A stretch of 64,000 bases of DNA from Paramecium pentaurelia (lineage: Eukaryota > Ciliophora > Oligohymenophorea > Peniculida > Parameciidae): contig CAJJDO010000021.1 of NCBI GenBank assembly GCA_905183005.1, positions 70,773 through 134,772 on the forward strand, written 5' to 3'. Each line of letters opens with the position of its first letter. The stretch's first letter is position 1. This document shows positions 63,578 to 64,000 of this stretch, one piece after another. The notes under the pieces were generated by a model. The model did no database searches. It was not told the DNA's origin and worked only from the letters and a program-made list of their open reading frames with translations. The position numbers and the translations under genes were made by a program.

Positions 63578-63689
63578 TCAATCATTTTCATTATTAGTAT
63601 TCATTTTTTTTATTATCTCTTGAGCAATAGATTCTTAAATTAAATTAGTCTACTAAAATGTAATTTTTTTTGAATCTAATAATTCTACA
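63578..63689 (-). CDS. C-terminal fragment of a gene cut by the assembly gap
   Basis: Minus-strand open frame ending at the TGA at 63578 (about 36 residues, including FQQTNLIQESIAQEIIKKMN), running into the N at 63690. It is convergent with the preceding gene, whose stop is 17 bp away. Composition is coding-like; the family cannot be told. Confidence 0.5.
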
Positions 63690-63690
63690 N
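63690..63690. other. Assembly gap (single N)
   Basis: The only ambiguous base in the window; the sequence that follows is a copy of 62670-62979, so contigs were probably joined here. Confidence 0.9.
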
Positions 63691-64000
63691 TAATAGAGAT
63701 TTTCAGTTTTAGCTGAAAATAATTTTAGAGGACCTTTAATTTTATAATGTGATAATATTTTAGCCTTGCTTTTTGAAATCGAAAATAAATCTAGAGATCA
63801 AATCAACATTATTTCAAATTTTATTGAAAATGGAATTAAAACTATAAGATATTCATCACATTATGTATAATTTATAAAATTATTTAGAATTAAATAAGTA
63901 TTACCTTTGAAAAATATTTTAACACTTAAAAAGGCATTAAAAATATAGAAATTATATTTGACAAAACTGTGAAAAAAACTAATAAATTAGATGATTCCAT
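63691..64000. repeat. Second copy of 310-bp direct repeat after the N
   Basis: Perfect repeat of 62670-62979, ending at the window edge so its full extent is unknown. Coding content is part of the pseudo-amidotransferase gene (begins in an intron, continues with RFSVLAENNFRGPLILQCDN). Confidence 0.9.

Noticed and set aside
1..64000. Short open frames under the standard genetic code on both strands
   Set aside because: Most are fragments or shadows of longer genes read with TAA/TAG as glutamine and tiny introns; conserved proteins confirm the ciliate reading.

Overview
This window comes from the somatic-type genome of a ciliate, most likely Paramecium or a close relative. It is very AT-rich. 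Genes read through only if TAA and TAG are glutamine and TGA is the sole stop, so standard-code reading gives only fragments. Coding frames are joined by tiny introns, mostly 20-36 nt, that start GTA (sometimes GTG/GTT) and end TAG, often AAG, occasionally CAG. In about 30 genes the intron lengths I infer make the spliced length an exact multiple of three, which supports the models. I recognised no rRNA, tRNA, CRISPR array, insertion sequence or telomeric repeat.

Layout. 1-7 kb: a cyclic-nucleotide-gated-type K+ channel (cut by the window edge), an apyrase, two coiled-coil proteins and the Arp2/3 subunit ARPC4. 7-13 kb: weakly resolved genes, a pair of small putatively myristoylated paralogues, another coiled-coil protein and a multi-pass membrane protein. 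13-21 kb: a tail-anchored protein, a RING protein, UTP23 and RBX1 as a divergent pair, and the first of two related membrane proteins. 21-28 kb: a protein with two cyclic-nucleotide-binding domains, proteasome subunit Rpn3, the second membrane paralogue and a RING-H2 protein. 28-39 kb: a myosin with an RCC1 tail, a TDY-type MAP kinase and a Pumilio protein. 40-47 kb: a p24 cargo receptor, an ANTH endocytic adaptor, a secreted GH125 glycosidase, a SET methyltransferase and a homeobox-like protein. 47-58 kb: two ciliary-type proteins (CFAP96-like and FAM166/CIMIP2-like), an RWD protein, ribosomal protein uL18 (RPL5), a PPP4R1-like HEAT protein, a REXO4-type exonuclease, a BAH-PHD-TFIIS protein and a RING protein. 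58-64 kb: a second K+ channel, a pseudo-amidotransferase-like protein, and an assembly junction (one N) followed by a perfect 310-bp copy of sequence found about 1 kb earlier.

The content is mostly housekeeping (proteasome, ribosome biogenesis, trafficking, ubiquitin) plus ciliate-typical expansions (K+ channels, coiled-coil, RING and cNMP proteins). Packing is extreme: several same-strand neighbours are 11-19 bp apart and several divergent or convergent pairs are under 40 bp apart. The items most worth following up are the ultra-short tandem gene gaps, the two lineage-specific paralogue families, the pseudo-amidotransferase, the myosin-RCC1 fusion and the N-flanking duplication. A few regions (7.0-8.9, 10.9-11.6, 28.1-28.9, 36.6-37.2 and 38.9-39.5 kb) are clearly protein-like but I could not resolve their exons.
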